Source: Chara braunii
Taxonomy: Eukaryota; Streptophyta; Charophyceae; Charales; Characeae
Length of the DNA: 48,400 nt
Assembly (NCBI GenBank): GCA_003427395.1
Contig: BFEA01000235.1
Location: 1,369,447-1,417,846 of the forward strand
Direction: 5' to 3'
The notes below the pieces were generated by a model. The model did no database searches, was not told the origin of the DNA, and saw only the letters and a program-made list of their open reading frames with translations. Position 1 is the first letter of the stretch; each line of letters begins with the position of its first letter. The position numbers and the translations under genes are program-made. Shown here piece after piece: positions 1-11,589 of the stretch.

Positions 1-1240
1 TTGACCGTGAGCAGCAGGGAACCACCGCGCTTCCCCTGTCTGAATGTTCATGCGAACGGGGGACGCGGGCCACGCATCTCCACCAACTTACCACCATANC
101 GAGTGTCTGAGCGCCGGGTACATCATGCCCGCCCGCTGGTGAACCNTTCTCCGCCTCCAAACGAGGGTTCTGCGCCCAGCCAAGGGAGCTGGCAGCTGTG
201 CACGCCGTGTACTCTGAAAAAAAAGGTCCCCCTTTTCTGCCAACTGATCTGGCTATATGCGGATTGCTGCCCCTGGGCGTGGGCCTTAGGGCCGAGGGTA
301 CCTGGGAATCCAGGCCCACAGCTCCGCAACAGCGACAATTCCATGGGAGTCCAGCAACACCAGCAATCAGGCCAGCGGTACCAATGATCCAGTTTCAGCA
401 CCGGGATTTCATTCCACCAGCCTTAAGGCCACAACCATGATTCAGTGTCACTACTTACGTGTGGTGCCATTTGGTTAATCGCCGTAAAAGGTGACTCGCG
501 CGCCGTACCCATGCAGGACCTGTGGTCATACCCGAACGNCANCACCGATTCCGCTGCTACTCGTGCCAAACCGGGTTCTGAAATGTCCTTCCCGAACTGC
601 AACAGCTTGCACCGATTCCATACCAATGTCGAACCTGGAAATCACCAATCTGGACTGCAGCAGCTGAGCCTTTACCATACCGGTGTCAAATCTGAAGAAC
701 CCATCCAGAACCGTACCAATTTGTGCCGCATCAATTNCGAACCAACACCGAGCCTGAAACCTCTGTCNNGAGCTGCAGTAGCCCGAACCATACCGTACCA
801 AATCNGAATCAAACTGAACCTGAGACGACGTCTCTAACTGCAGCGGACTGTACCATTCTGATGCCACGCCATTACTGAACCTGNAACATGCCGAATATCG
901 TACAATCCCGCAGTCTCGTGGNAGCACCAGCCAGCAGTCCCATGCCCATACGTGATCAATTCCGAACCTGCGAACAATGTGACGGCGTGTACCACTCCGA
1001 TGCCGAACCAATACCAAATCTGAAGCATGNCGTTCCCGAAACAATACCGAGCTTATGCCGAATACCATAGAATGTCGCAGCCCAACAATAGTGCTGAAAC
1101 TCCCCGAACTCTGTGCCCGAACCGAACCAGCGGCCACACCGAAGCAATGAAGCTGAGCGGCGCAACTGAAGTAACACAGCAGCGACACTACGACAACCAT
1201 CTAATCCCACACTTATATCTCATAGGTCGCAATGTGAATG
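1..1240. repeat. Degenerate CCGAACC-rich repeat region with ambiguous bases
   Basis: The motif CCGAACC or close variants (CCGAACCA, CGAACCTG) recurs irregularly every few tens of bases, mixed with ATACC and CTGAA words. Scattered single Ns suggest that near-identical copies were collapsed during assembly. Reading frames across it on both strands show no recognisable domain. I treat it as an old, diverged tandem repeat, not as a gene. Confidence 0.4.
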
Positions 1241-1256
1241 CACCAGCGTAGTCATC

Positions 1257-1472
1257 CCGAACNTGAAANAGACTGGCGTAGTGGTCCCAAAGCTGAAATA
1301 AACCGCCATAGTGGCACCAAACCTGGAATAAATGGCCGCNGTGTTGGTGCCGAGCCTGAGCTAAATACCCGTGATAGCGCCGAACCTGGAATAACCTGNC
1401 GTCCAGGCTCCGAACCTGAAATACACGGATACCGNNTCAGGCCGAACCTCAAACATGTCCGGTACCGANCNT
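1257..1472 (+). repeat. Tandem repeat of about 30-33 bp, roughly seven copies
   Basis: Successive units start with CCCGAACNTGAA, CCCAAAGCTGAA, CCAAACCTGGAA, CCGAGCCTGAGC, CCGAACCTGGAA, CCGAACCTGAAA and CCGAACCTCAAA, each followed by a stretch resembling GGCGTAGTGG. The Ns fall inside the units, as expected where short reads from different copies disagreed. It continues the CCGAACC theme of the region to its left in more regular form. Confidence 0.6.
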
Positions 1473-3754
1473 GACATCATGTTGTCGGTCGAATGTAACA
1501 CGATCCCATGCTGTCNATATGCATGTGGCCATCGCCNGTACTGAGTAAGGTTAGTAATCAGGTAAGTAGGGGACGCGTCATGGAGAATTTCGATCGCTCT
1601 GTTCCATCATTTTGGTCGCTCTCCCTTTTCCTTAATTCTATTGTCTGAAATAGTGAATTAGCCGTAGGTTCTCCAAAAATGAATTCTGAGGGAGTTTAAT
1701 CAAATGGTTGAAATTCTCTCTTTTCTTCTCCCCCTTACCATTTTAAATCTTTTTCTCTGGTTTTCCATTTCATTGCCGAAAACATAAAATAACGAGGTAT
1801 TTTCCTCAAAATTTAATTGCCGCGAAAAATAAGGGAACTAGGGGATATTACGTTTTTCTCTTTCCCCCTACTGTTCCCAATCTTTTCTCCCATCTTTAGT
1901 TTAGGTACAAAAATAGACAAAAATTTGAGCCCTCATTTCGGTCCCGGTCGTATGCCGCAAAACGTTGCGGCGAAGTCGGTTCCCGCGATGCCTCTCCGCG
2001 GCAGGCCAATCCGAGTCTAACTCTCTAAACGGCCGGGAATGACGGCCCCTTGATGCACCAAGTGTGGCCACTTATCTCGCCATCTTTGAGGACTACTTGT
2101 AAGGCTCNGCGCGCCCAGAATCAGGGGTGCCCTGAGTTCCCCTAATTTTTGTTGCCTGGTCATACGAGAGTACCATCAAAACGCGGACTTGTCCCTGAGC
2201 CTAAGTCCCAAAACTGCAGATCTCAGGCGGCGCACTGCTTGCGGCCGCCTGACACCGGTATTATGCAGTCTACCATCGTGCCCGCAGAAATAAATTACAT
2301 ATTCGATGTATTTTTCCCCTTTCACCATCCGAACTGCTTATGCACGTTGGGTTTCCTATAAGATTCCATAACCCGGTATGCTTCTTCCTCCCATCCTTCT
2401 CCCTTATTCTTGTTTGGCCTGCTCTTCACTATCAGAACCTCCCCTTCTTTTATGATTCCTTTTTGTCACTCTCCGAGATTCGAGCCACGGCCAGATTAAC
2501 TCACAGATAGCCCGAAGACTTTCATGTGTAGAGTGTGGAAGCTTATTTTCAGCAGGATCGTCCGAGTTAGTATAGCCTCTTGGCAACTGCTGGGTACCCC
2601 GACACTGACTACATACTTCAGTATGTCGAGTCACGGAAGAGGGATCTTACCCCTTGATTGACAGCTGGAAGAAAAGGTGATTTAGCAGGGGGTGCTTAAT
2701 GTCGTCCCATATGATCATCTATAAATGAAGAGTCTCTAGGTACAAGTGCGGAAGCAGAAGCTACGTCAGGCATTAAGCGAAACCTTAATTATACTGATTA
2801 ATAAAGGTTGTAGAATAATTATCCTTGACTGTTGATCGACACTTAGTGTAGAGGGTGGTTCCTCTTATGGAAAGAATTACTGAATAACACTGACATATCT
2901 ACTGATATCCTTGTACGTTCGACTATTGTTTGCATGGGTACTCCAGCCCAGTTGGCGCTAGGTTATGCAAGGTGTTCCTTGATGGCTCCCTCCCAATTAC
3001 CTTTGTTGCCCTGATGAAAGACCCAGTGCATCGAAATCAACCCATCTTGTACTGTACATCGAGTATTTCAACGGGACCCAAGTGGGGCAGAACCCAAGCT
3101 GGCTAAATAACAGGTTGATTCAAGCAAGCGACTCTGGTGGGATGAGTCGTAGAACGCCCAGGCTCATGTAGTACACAATTTTTTCTTGTGCACCCGCCTT
3201 TGATTGAAAATTTTAACTCAGGTAAGGAATAACAAGACCCATGTACTCTTCATTCAATTACACAAACAGGTAGGTCAATTTACAAGTAATAGCCCACTCC
3301 GGGCTCAGAGCCTTTCGGCTCAACGTTTTGCCTCGGCACAATAGCCTCATACATGAAATTGAGTTCAAGTGCAGTCACTGGTTTCAGACATCAGACGTCG
3401 CCCTCATTACCAGGAGCAGTTGACAAATTTGCTCGAGTACTAACTTGTAATAGTATACAAGTACCCCATTGTCGTGGGATTCTGGCCGAGTTTTACTGAA
3501 ACTCAATTTTGATTATAGGTAGAGTCATTAGAACAAAACGGTTCCCACCAACTTGGACTAACCCTCGAATCCATAAAAATCTTTAAAATTTTAGTGTACC
3601 ATTAATCGTCACCCGCGTGACCTCAGAATCTGATTATCATATTCAGTCTCCATCAAGCAAATACTTAACTAGTAAAAAGGTTATCTTTCGTATAGCAGAT
3701 CGTGTCTTGCTCATCGACAATGGTAAAGGAGAGTTGTTAGAGTTAGGCGGCGGC
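1473..3754. other. No recognisable gene or element
   Basis: About 2.3 kb of mixed AT-rich sequence. Only short frames (up to about 76 codons) are open and none resembles a known domain. Small palindromes occur, for example CCGCAAAACGTTGCGG near 1952 and GAGCCTTTCGGCTC near 3308, but nothing assigns them a role. Confidence 0.4.
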
Positions 3755-3840
3755 ACTCGAGCTGGACTTGAACTCAGGACCAGCTCGTGCGGTCTCTCTG
3801 TTTCGCGCTTGCGGAGTCACCGATTAGCCCCTTCAGGGAG
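3755..3840 (-). other. tRNA-like fragment (possible SINE head or tRNA pseudogene)
   Basis: On the minus strand a B-box-like GAGTTCAAGTCC (3763-3774) lies about 50 nt downstream of GGCTAATCGGTGAC, which resembles a pol III A box. The spacing would suit a tRNA with a long variable arm or a tRNA-derived SINE. I could not fold a full cloverleaf with a paired acceptor stem, so this is not called as a functional tRNA. Confidence 0.3.
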
Positions 3841-3845
3841 CTCAG

Positions 3846-4871
3846 AGCGAACAACTCTCATCCCATACTCCTTGAGTGCCCACTTGTAGGCCAACGCCCC
3901 TGAGCCTTCTCAGCCATCACCGTGCCCCCTTTTCATCAATAGGCACCAGTGACAAGAGAACACAGATCATGAGGCGTGTATGTGGTGAGCTAGTCATGCA
4001 GTATTCTTGAACTTTTTAATCAAGACTCACTTGCAACCCTCATCTACTCTAACTCTTACCCCTCATCTTCGTTGAAATCTGCCAGTGAAAACTTAGGCAA
4101 TGACCACTCCCATAACAGAGGGAAAAAAGATCAGAGTCTTATCTGCCCAAACTGTTTAGTAGACCCTTTTCACTTCCCCCTCTTTTTCTTTTTAATCAGA
4201 TCTGATGAGAAAACACCGTGCTCCCTCAATAGTAACCACTCCCCGATCTCAACCGGTTCCGAGTCACACAAGAGGGTTACCAAGGAGGCAGAGCACGAGA
4301 TAAAGCGACACAGTCAGAGATAAAAACTCCTTTACTTTAGAACGTCATTTTTTCTTTTCAAACTTAACTGATAGCAATTACTTACGGGGACAACAAAACG
4401 AATGACTGGCTCAAATATGCGACATGGCTGGTAGTAGAGGAACACATCTCCTCAGGGTAACCTTAATATCTCGTCTTACCTGATTATAAAGACAATATCT
4501 CCAAACCAAGAGATCAAGGCTTAACGCAGAAAGTAACTTTGGCAGGTAGTGTTATTAAATCCTGAAACATACAGGCCCTGTAACCAGAGGATATCATTGG
4601 CAGTCAACCGTCACTTCACTTATATCCTTCGTTAGCGTGACTGGTTAAACCCTGGTCGGCATATAAGGTCATACTTTTGTTTTTTTTTTCTTGCCTCATC
4701 TAATGACTAATCCTCATAGCATCCGTCCAACCGAGTCTTAGCAGGGGCCCTTTGATTCATTTGACAACTGTCAACGAGACTACCAAGGGTGAGCGGGGAG
4801 GTCAGTCGTGTCTCTCACGCTGTCGCTAGCAGACCAATGTCTCTTGATACGAGAAAACTACCAGTTAGCAC
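3846..4871. other. No recognisable gene or element
   Basis: Roughly 1 kb with no long frame, no clear repeat and no recognisable RNA. A T-rich run lies at about 4678-4690. Confidence 0.35.
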
Positions 4872-5187
4872 CTAACTAGTGAAACTGTCACCCTTCCGAC
4901 GAGAAACTTGCACCTTGCATCGTAGCCTGTCTTCAATTACTATAACAGGTAGACTCACGATCACTTCCTTCTCCCTTCCGTCCTCCAAACTCCGCACATT
5001 GCCCATCGATCCTCTTTCAGCGCTTTCCCGAACCGTAATCTCATCATCACTCGATGTCATCTGTGGACTTACATGAACAACTTCTTCCCTCTCTTGGGCA
5101 CCGTCATCACTCTCTTGCTCGTACCAATTAGTCTCGCCAAGAAGTCGGAGACTTTCCCCGACAGGGAATTCTGCTCAAACTCGTGAA
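4872..5187 (-). pseudogene. Unrecognised coding-like remnant, acidic, about 105 codons
   Basis: The minus strand is open from just after a stop near 5187 to a TAG stop at 4872. The translation has a sensible composition: an acidic stretch (YEQESDDGAQEREE), then TSSDDEITVRESAERGS, then a basic end (CKVQVSRRKGDSF). I do not recognise a domain. The GA-rich strand bias continues upstream to about 6250, so this could be one decayed gag-like or host gene with several frame breaks, or an exon. There is no good start codon context and no identified homologue. Confidence 0.25.
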
Positions 5188-5749
5188 GAGAAGCGATGAT
5201 GCTCCCAGATGTCTTCTAGAGCTAGGCAAATTTGGAAACGCTGGAGAGTGAGATGAAGCCTGTCGTTCTGGTAGTGCGCAAGAGGTCTGATTCTCTCCTT
5301 CTCTTGATCATTAGAAGACGATCATCACTGTGGCCGCCGAACGCTGGCCAGTCTTTGCGCACGGAAGTCAAGCTGATGTCAACATTCCCAACACATACCG
5401 TACTCGCCTTGCCCCTTCTGTGCGCATGCTCACCAACGTTTTGTGTCGCGGCTGCCCCGCAACCCAGTCCCCTTCAGTGGTCCCCTGTAACTATTTCACC
5501 TTCCGTCTTGCCCTCATTGCCCGTCGACCTCCCTCTAACTCTCGCCGTTCAGCGGCCTAGTTCTTCCGCCATCCCGAGTTGCCTCCTAGGCCAGCTCTTA
5601 ACCACCCCGTGAGGACGTGGAGGCAGCAGCTCGTGCCCACTGCCCTTCGCTAGCTCACGCCCCCCTCTTTCTCCAAGTTCCTCCCCTTCGTTGATCCTCA
5701 CTCATTGCCCCAGGCCACTCCACGTGTCGCCTCTGTGCGCGTCAATCAC

Positions 5750-6250
5750 TCACACCCCCTTTCCTGTCCCTCGTCCTCTGGGACTCCACTGTCGCGAGCT
5801 GGCCTTGGGCCCGCCTTCCACAGGTCGTGCCAGCGGGTGGTTCTTGCGGACCTGGCCTGGTCTGTTCCAGGACTGAAGGTCCGTCTCCCGGTCTCCTGCC
5901 TCACTCATCTCGCTCTCCCCACCTGAGACCCCGGTCCAGATGGGCTTGTTTCCTGTCCGCTGTATCCATTGAGGTCTTGGTCTCATGATACAAGACCGTT
6001 ACCTGCATTTTTGCTGTCACTCCGTCCCTCCTGCAGCGCCTCGCCGATCCTTTGCCTCCGTGATCGCATTCTGTAGTTTTGAGTTAGTTCGCATTTCCAC
6101 CTCCTTAGCCCCTTCCACGTTGATCTTCAGCCTCGGTTCGTCCCCTCCATCGTAGTTAAGCATTACTGTGATCCATGGCCCTTCCCCAGATAGGGGTTTC
6201 CACCGAGCCTGGTGGTACCCGTAACCCGGCCTATAGCTGTGCAGCGCCAT
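5750..6250 (-). pseudogene. Unrecognised coding-like remnant, possibly the upstream part of the same decayed gene
   Basis: Two minus-strand frames (6250-6017 and 5986-5750) lie in series, separated by stops. The first includes WITVMLNYDGGDEPRLKINV and then KEVEMRTNSKLQ, which look protein-like but match no family I can name. The second is Arg/Pro/Gly rich. Both have the purine-rich sense strand of the remnant at 4872-5187. A retrotransposon gag remnant is possible but unproven. Confidence 0.2.
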
Positions 6251-7551
6251 AGCCAGGCCTTTCTCAGCAGACCCTGCACCAGCTCAGTCCACCATCCCAA
6301 GCAATCAAGGTCAAACCGCTCAGCGTGCAAAGCAAACGCACGCCGATAGTCTCCCGCTCGCCCGCCAAGGTCGCTTAGCCCTCTATCTGCAATAAGCTGG
6401 GACTCGGCATAGCGCGATTTTTCCCCAGGACTAACTTTTCTAAAGCCTCCCTCCTTCTCCTCTTATAGAGTTTTAGTCAACCGTGATCCCTGTGTTCTAA
6501 TCAAGGGATCAAACCGATAAAGTCAGTTGATAAAAATAAAAGAAAATACTTTATTAGGAGGCAAAAGTCGAAACCAATAAACAACAGGGAATTTCAAAAC
6601 GGTGCGCCAGCGGTCGCAGGGTCAGCCTTTGCGCGAAAAGTCCACTGTACCTAGCATTGTGGTCCCATAACGAGAACCCGACCGACGCCCCCATCCTTTT
6701 AAAATGAACCATCGGCCTGTCGTTTCTCGGGTACCCGTGTCTGATGGTAAGGAGGGGGTTCATGACCTCCTATAGGGGGTCACGAGCTTCCTACTGATGC
6801 GGCCGCGGGTCGCCCCTCTTTTGGGGCCCTACTAGTACGACACTCATTGGGAGGTTCAGACACAGGAGGCTAGTGAAAAGTCGGCTAGCCCAGGCCACTC
6901 AGACCAGAGTCTGAAAACTTGAACCGTCAGCCTCCCCGCGAAGTGACAGGCAGGGGTACTTGAAATAGAGGTTGGCGCCAACAGTAGTAATGGTAATAAT
7001 AATAAAACAATTTGATACTATATATACAGAGTAATCATAACATCGCCGCGGTCAGAGATCTCTGGATTAACCCGGACTAAAGTGAGGGTCCAGATCTACG
7101 CGCAGTTCTAACTCTTGACCCTCCTCTCCTTTTCTCTTTTTCTTTTTCTCCCCTTTACTTTCTGATTATATCATCGGGCCTGCACATTTAACCCATAACT
7201 CGGTTAGAGGGCACTCGGCGCGCTGTAGACAAGGCAATGCTGGTCTCTTTACCTTTGCGTCCCAGGGCGAGCCCGACGGCTACCACGACTATAGGCCGAT
7301 AGTGCTCTGCTGTACACCAGGGCGCCGAGCCTGCGTGTACCAATGGAAAGCCCTGTGGCGCATCCCTTTTTGCAAGGGGCAGACACCAACAGGGTCGGTC
7401 CACATCAAGGTACGACCAGGGTACCGAGGAACTTAATTTGGGAACATACCCATAGGCCCCCATAGGCCGCGACATCGGAACAAGAGGCCGATATCAGGCA
7501 GGGACTTGGTACACAGAGGAGGGTCGGGACACCGCGCCCTCCGACAGCGGT
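6251..7551. other. No recognisable gene or element
   Basis: No repeat unit, conserved motif or convincing frame was found. AT-rich patches at about 6530-6550 and 6985-7025 are interspersed with GC-rich sequence. Confidence 0.35.
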
Positions 7552-7740
7552 GCGACCTCAGCGCAGCTCCCCATGGCTACCATCACGACCCCAATGCAGC
7601 TCTACGTGGCTACCATCACAACCTTAGAGCAGCTCCACGTGACTACCATTCCGACCCCAACGCAACTCTACGGGTTTGCCATCACGATCTTAACGCTTCT
7701 TTACGTGGTTGACATCGCGATCAAGACATTGTTTCAACAG
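7552..7740 (+). repeat. 33-bp tandem repeat, about five copies
   Basis: Units starting with GGCTACCATCACGACC begin at 7575, 7608, 7641, 7674 and 7707, exactly 33 bp apart, with a partial unit before 7575. Because 33 is a multiple of 3, all forward frames stay open as 11-residue repeats, one reading like HGYHHDPNAAL. Later copies are progressively diverged. The open frames follow from the period and do not by themselves show coding. Confidence 0.75.
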
Positions 7741-7982
7741 TCGTTTGCAGTGTACCTTGGCATGTCCATTGTGAGATTCATTCTTATTTTGCACAATTGA
7801 TGGGGAGGCACAGGCCCAACTTCAAAAAGAGGGAGAGATTGAGAGACGATCGTGAAGAAGAAGAGAGGAGAGGCGAGCACGGCAGGTGATTTGCAGGGAA
7901 GCGACTGACCAACTCAGCGTGTGCATCTTCCCATGCTTTAGCAGAAGGTTCGTTCTCGACACCCCCGCTGGTTCGTCATAGT

Positions 7983-8306
7983 CTTGGCAACGCTCGCTTT
8001 CACACTCGTCATCGAGGTGCTCATCTTCCTCGCGGTCATCCTCAGAGTTCGTGCTACGCCTTGTAATTGTGATCTTCCATCATGTAGTGTCCACCATCAC
8101 GGTAGCTTGTCTGTCGCAATAATGATACTCGTCGCCCCCTCGATCTTGGCAACGCTCTCGTTCACACTCGTCATCGAGGTGCTCTTCTTCCTCGCAATCA
8201 TCCTCAGGCCCGGTGCTACGCCTTGTAATTGTGATCTTCTATCCTGTCGTGTCTGCCATCGTGGTAGCTTGCCTATCGCAGTAGTGATACTCGCCGCCCC
8301 GCCGTT
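7983..8306 (+). repeat. Two-copy 162-bp tandem duplication with an open hydrophobic frame
   Basis: The segment from 7983 recurs from 8145 with moderate divergence. The period (162 = 3 x 54) keeps one frame open through both copies from an ATG-like position near 7984 to a stop near 8317. Each 54-residue unit has a hydrophobic stretch (LAFTLVIEVLIFLAVIL or its variant) followed by a conserved ATPCNCDL segment. A two-helix membrane peptide is conceivable, but no family is recognised and the frame may be accidental. Confidence 0.6.
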
Positions 8307-8466
8307 TCTAGTTTTTTAGTCGCTTGAATCTAGTCGTTATCTCGACTAGGCATAGGCGGTAATAAGTAGTCGGGTAGGAAAGTGAGGGTAAAAAGAGAAG
8401 AGAGAGTCGAATAGAGGAAAGCGTGGAGGAAGTGGTGAACCTTGTTAGTGAATTTAGTCGTGTTTT

Positions 8467-8520
8467 AGCAGGTGATTTATTCTCGTTTTGGAACATTTGG
8501 TGAGTAGTGGAGTGTGGCCA
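8467..8520 (-). mobile_element. Truncated end of a GGGCCT-family MITE
   Basis: Read on the minus strand from 8520, the sequence runs TGGCCACACTCCACTACTC and then ACCAAATGTTCCAAAACGAG. This closely matches the terminal 50 bp of the short inverted-repeat elements at 35760-35880 and 42540-42657. The other end was not found, so this is a solo fragment. Confidence 0.6.
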
Positions 8521-8953
8521 ACGCCGCGCATGTCATCATCCAAGTCGCTTGGTCGTCGTCAGGGCGCGCTGGTGGTGGTCATTGTGCTTGCCTTCATCGT
8601 CGAAGTGCTCGTTGCTATCCCGTTGGTGGGTGTCACCACTCGGTGTATGGCATTATTGTGGTAGTGATCGTCATCTCGATGTCTACCTAACAATAGATTC
8701 ACTCTCCTTATACACATCTAATGAATAGCGGACCGAAGGCCAAGTTCGGCACCAGGATCGGGATCATCGCTCACACTGCTGGCCGTAGTCGACGTCAGAG
8801 TCTTACTGGTGCGAGAGCCAGTGTTCGTAGGTGTTGTTTGTAATTGCGGTGTTGTTCCTCGATCCCAATGTTGCTTGCATTCGTACTCAGGATTCTCGAC
8901 CTTGCCTGCAATGCGGTGCCTTCCTGTGTTAGCCCTCCAGGTGGCGTACGACC
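8521..8953. other. No recognisable gene
   Basis: GT- and GC-rich sequence. A plus-strand frame near 8560-8640 (VVIVLAFIVEVLV) loosely resembles the hydrophobic unit of the 162-bp repeat, so this may be a more diverged relative. No other feature was seen. Confidence 0.3.
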
Positions 8954-9211
8954 TTGGTTATTCTCATTTGCATGGGCGTGGACATGATTACCAATAGGTG
9001 CATAAGGGGCGTGGTGTGACCTCCTGTGTTCCAGCAGGAAGATCCATAAGGCAGGGGCAGACAGTTCGATTCCCATCTATGCTTGGTTGTTCTCATTTGC
9101 ATGGGCGTGGACGTGATTACCAATCGGTGCATAAGGGGCGTGGTGTGACCTCCTATGTCCCAGCAAGAAGATCCATAAGGGAGGGGCAGGCGGTTTGATT
9201 CCCATTTGTTG
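8954..9211 (+). repeat. Two-copy 129-bp tandem duplication
   Basis: The segment starting TTGGTTATTCTCATTTGCAT at 8954 recurs at 9083 as TTGGTTGTTCTCATTTGCAT. The similarity continues through GGGGCGTGGTGTGACCTCCT and ends around 9211. The copies differ at scattered positions only, so the duplication is fairly recent. Confidence 0.8.
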
Positions 9212-10185
9212 CTGATTTGAGCCTGAAGAGTCAGTTAAAAGGCTTACTGGGACTGCTGACTACGCTCAAACTATTGAGTGGGGATAAACTCTAACTACAA
9301 CTTGATGAAGCGGCCGTCGTTTGCTTTAAGCAACTGCTGCTATACTCAGGCTTAGTGTTGGTACTGATTTGGACCGCAGCTGAGGTCGGTATCGAGACCG
9401 CTGTTGCAGCACCTGAGCTTCATGTTACTTTTGCGGTTTTCTTCTTAAGGCGCTGCTGATCCTCCAGTTCGGTACAAATTTTTGACTCAGGCTGCTGCTG
9501 CTGCGGTATTACTACCATTGTTTCAACATTGCTACTGCTGTCACAGTTTGCCTCCACGTTGTGCCTACTGATGTATGTTCCCGACAAGTCGCTACTGCAG
9601 TCAACACTATGGTTAAGCGTGATTGCGCAGCAAGGTGTTGCGATTTACTGATTGTGTATTTGAGGGGTGCTGTTGCTTTTTTTCTTATTTTTCTTTGGTA
9701 GTGGTGGACTGCTGCTGGTTTGGGTAGTCGTGGTCATCATTGGTGTTGCCGTTTTCAAAGGACCTACGAGCAGTTGGTTGCCATTATGACGCCCTCAGAA
9801 TTTGAAAGCAACAAGGCCCTCTCCACGCGAGTCTGAGTGACCCCTTTTCGTGTCTTGAGAGACTGAGATTACTCTTTCCGCCCTTCTCACTCTCAGTCTA
9901 GTCTTAAGGTTCGGGAAAGGAAGGCGGCAGGTGGGATTGCAACCCACAAGACCGGAGCAAGGCCCTGTGGGGGGTTGACCCACCGATTGCGGGAGGTTTG
10001 TTGAACTCTGAGGTAGGCTAGTGCGGGTTTGTAGAATCCCAACAGACCCTATTGTACTACCCTATGCTATTTTCTTGGCTGGTTTTGATTTGTATATCTT
10101 TTAGACTTTATATTCAAGACTTTAATTAAATCAGGGGTTTACTATGCTAACTTAATTCATCTGCTTGAGGTAAAAAATCACGATG
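9212..10185. other. CTG-rich low-complexity sequence, then unremarkable sequence
   Basis: 9212-9760 is enriched in dispersed GCTGCTG words without a clear period. At 9931-9947 (minus strand) the sequence GTGGGTTGCAATCCCAC forms a perfect 5-bp stem with a 7-nt loop, like a tRNA T arm, but I found no matching A box or acceptor stem. Nothing else was recognised. Confidence 0.3.
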
Positions 10186-10469
10186 CTTGCATGTGATGAT
10201 TTGCATAGGTCTGAACATGATGTTGTATCGACTGATCCAGGCGCGTTGTTGTTATGCTTGCATATGATAGTTTGAATGGGCATGGACAAACCGTCGTATC
10301 GACTGGTCTGGACGCTTTGTTGTAATGTTTGCATGTGATGAATTGACTGGGGATGGACAGGATGTCGTATCGACCGATCTCAACGCTTTGTCATTAAGAT
10401 TGCATGCAATGATTTGAACGGGCCTGGACAGGATGTCGTATTGACTGATCTGGGCACTTTGTTGTCATA
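10186..10469 (+). repeat. 71-bp tandem repeat, four copies
   Basis: Units begin at 10186, 10257, 10328 and 10399, exactly 71 bp apart, with the shared pattern YTTGCATGTGATGATTTG, then GACAGGATGTCGTATCGAC, then CGCTTTGTTGT. Divergence between copies is moderate. The period is not a multiple of 3, so no frame is preserved. Confidence 0.85.
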
Positions 10470-10627
10470 GTTTAGTCGGTTTGTCGATTGACAAAGGTCA
10501 GACTTGTCTCCTTATGAGATAGTCTCGTCGAGTACTTTTGATTATTTGCATGTGTTTGAATGAGAACAACTTAGAAGGTTCGAATTTACCTCATAATAAG
10601 ATACAGGATCCTTGTCCATAAAAATGA

Positions 10628-10984
10628 GACTTAATGACCATTTCGTCAAAATGGACAATTTATATTTTTTAAACGAAATTGAAACTAAGTTTTTTGGCCG
10701 AAAACTCGTCAAAATTTTTTTTTCATGAGGGTCCAGCGTTTTACAAACGTTGGACCCCCTGGCTGTACATGGACCTAGCTTGAGACCAGGCACCTCCAGG
10801 CAGGACTGCCTGGAGGTACTTGGTCTCAAGCTAGGTCCATGTACAGCCAGAGGGTCCAGCGTTTTACAAACGTCGGAACCCCAGGAACAACAAATTTTGA
10901 CGAGTTTTGGGTAAACAAACTCGGTTTCAATTTCGTTCAAAAAATAAAAGATGTCCATTTTGACGAAATGACAGTTACTTAATC
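10628..10984. mobile_element. 357-bp foldback palindrome (MITE-like)
   Basis: The left arm (10628-10803) and right arm (10806-10984) are inverted copies separated by two bases. The central 60 bp pair almost perfectly (CCTCCAGGCAG with CTGCCTGGAGG, flanked by GGTCCATGTACAGCC on both sides). The outer parts pair with scattered mismatches out to ATTTCGTCAAAATGG at both ends. Each arm holds a smaller palindrome around GGGTCCAGCGTTT and AAACGTTGGACCC. The minus-strand frame spanning it (10958-10542) is a by-product of the palindrome. No target-site duplication was found. Confidence 0.75.
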
Positions 10985-11589
10985 AGAACAAAGCACAGGA
11001 TGAAAATCTTGGTCAAATAAATCTATAGTTTGCATGATTGATTGAATATTTGCTTAGTCTTTCTCACACACCATGCATGTTGACAATACATTTTGTTTCG
11101 CTTACATGTTTATTTTTTAATGCTCTCCTTGTGCTTGAGTTGTACCAGATAGTTGTTATTTTTCTAGCGTTGCACTTGTTTTTTTATTATAGGTGTTTGT
11201 TTTTAGTCAAGCCTTGATTAGCTTATGAGCTTAGTATAAATCTTGGGAGCCTCCTTCTTTAGGAAGGATGTTGCCAAAATTTCTACTAAATTCGCAGAGT
11301 TAGTCAAAATTTTAAGGGTTTGTGGATAGAGTCAATCAAGTCCCTCCTTTCGCCTGAATATAAATTATGAGAGTCTCTCTCGCTGGGGGAAGTCCTGCGG
11401 AAATTTATGTTGAAGCAGAAGAGTTATTTTGTTTTTTAGGTTGTCTTTTTTATTATTTTTTTATTTATGTAGTGCCCTGGAAGGTTGTGGAGGTGGTGGG
11501 ATCGCAAATGGGATAAGGGATTCAGTGGCTCTGGAGTTGGATGACAATACTTCTAGAATCGTAGGTGTCTGAATGCTATGGTGAATTCA
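10985..11589. other. No recognisable gene or element
   Basis: AT-rich sequence with several T runs. No frame or repeat was identified. Confidence 0.35.

Noticed and set aside
8697-8715. Partial match to the Tn5 mosaic end (CTTATACACATCT)
   Set aside because: Only 13 nt match, on one side, with no inverted partner. Probably coincidence, though an eroded adapter trace cannot be fully excluded.
9931-9947. tRNA T-arm-like hairpin GTGGGTTGCAATCCCAC
   Set aside because: No A box, anticodon arm or acceptor stem was found around it.
10542-10958. 138-codon minus-strand ORF
   Set aside because: It spans the foldback palindrome, so its two halves are translations of inverted arms. No domain is present.
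10607-11003. ACAGGAT on both sides of the 357-bp palindrome as a target duplication
   Set aside because: The 7-mers lie about 15-20 bp away from the arms and the intervening bases do not pair, so it is likely chance.
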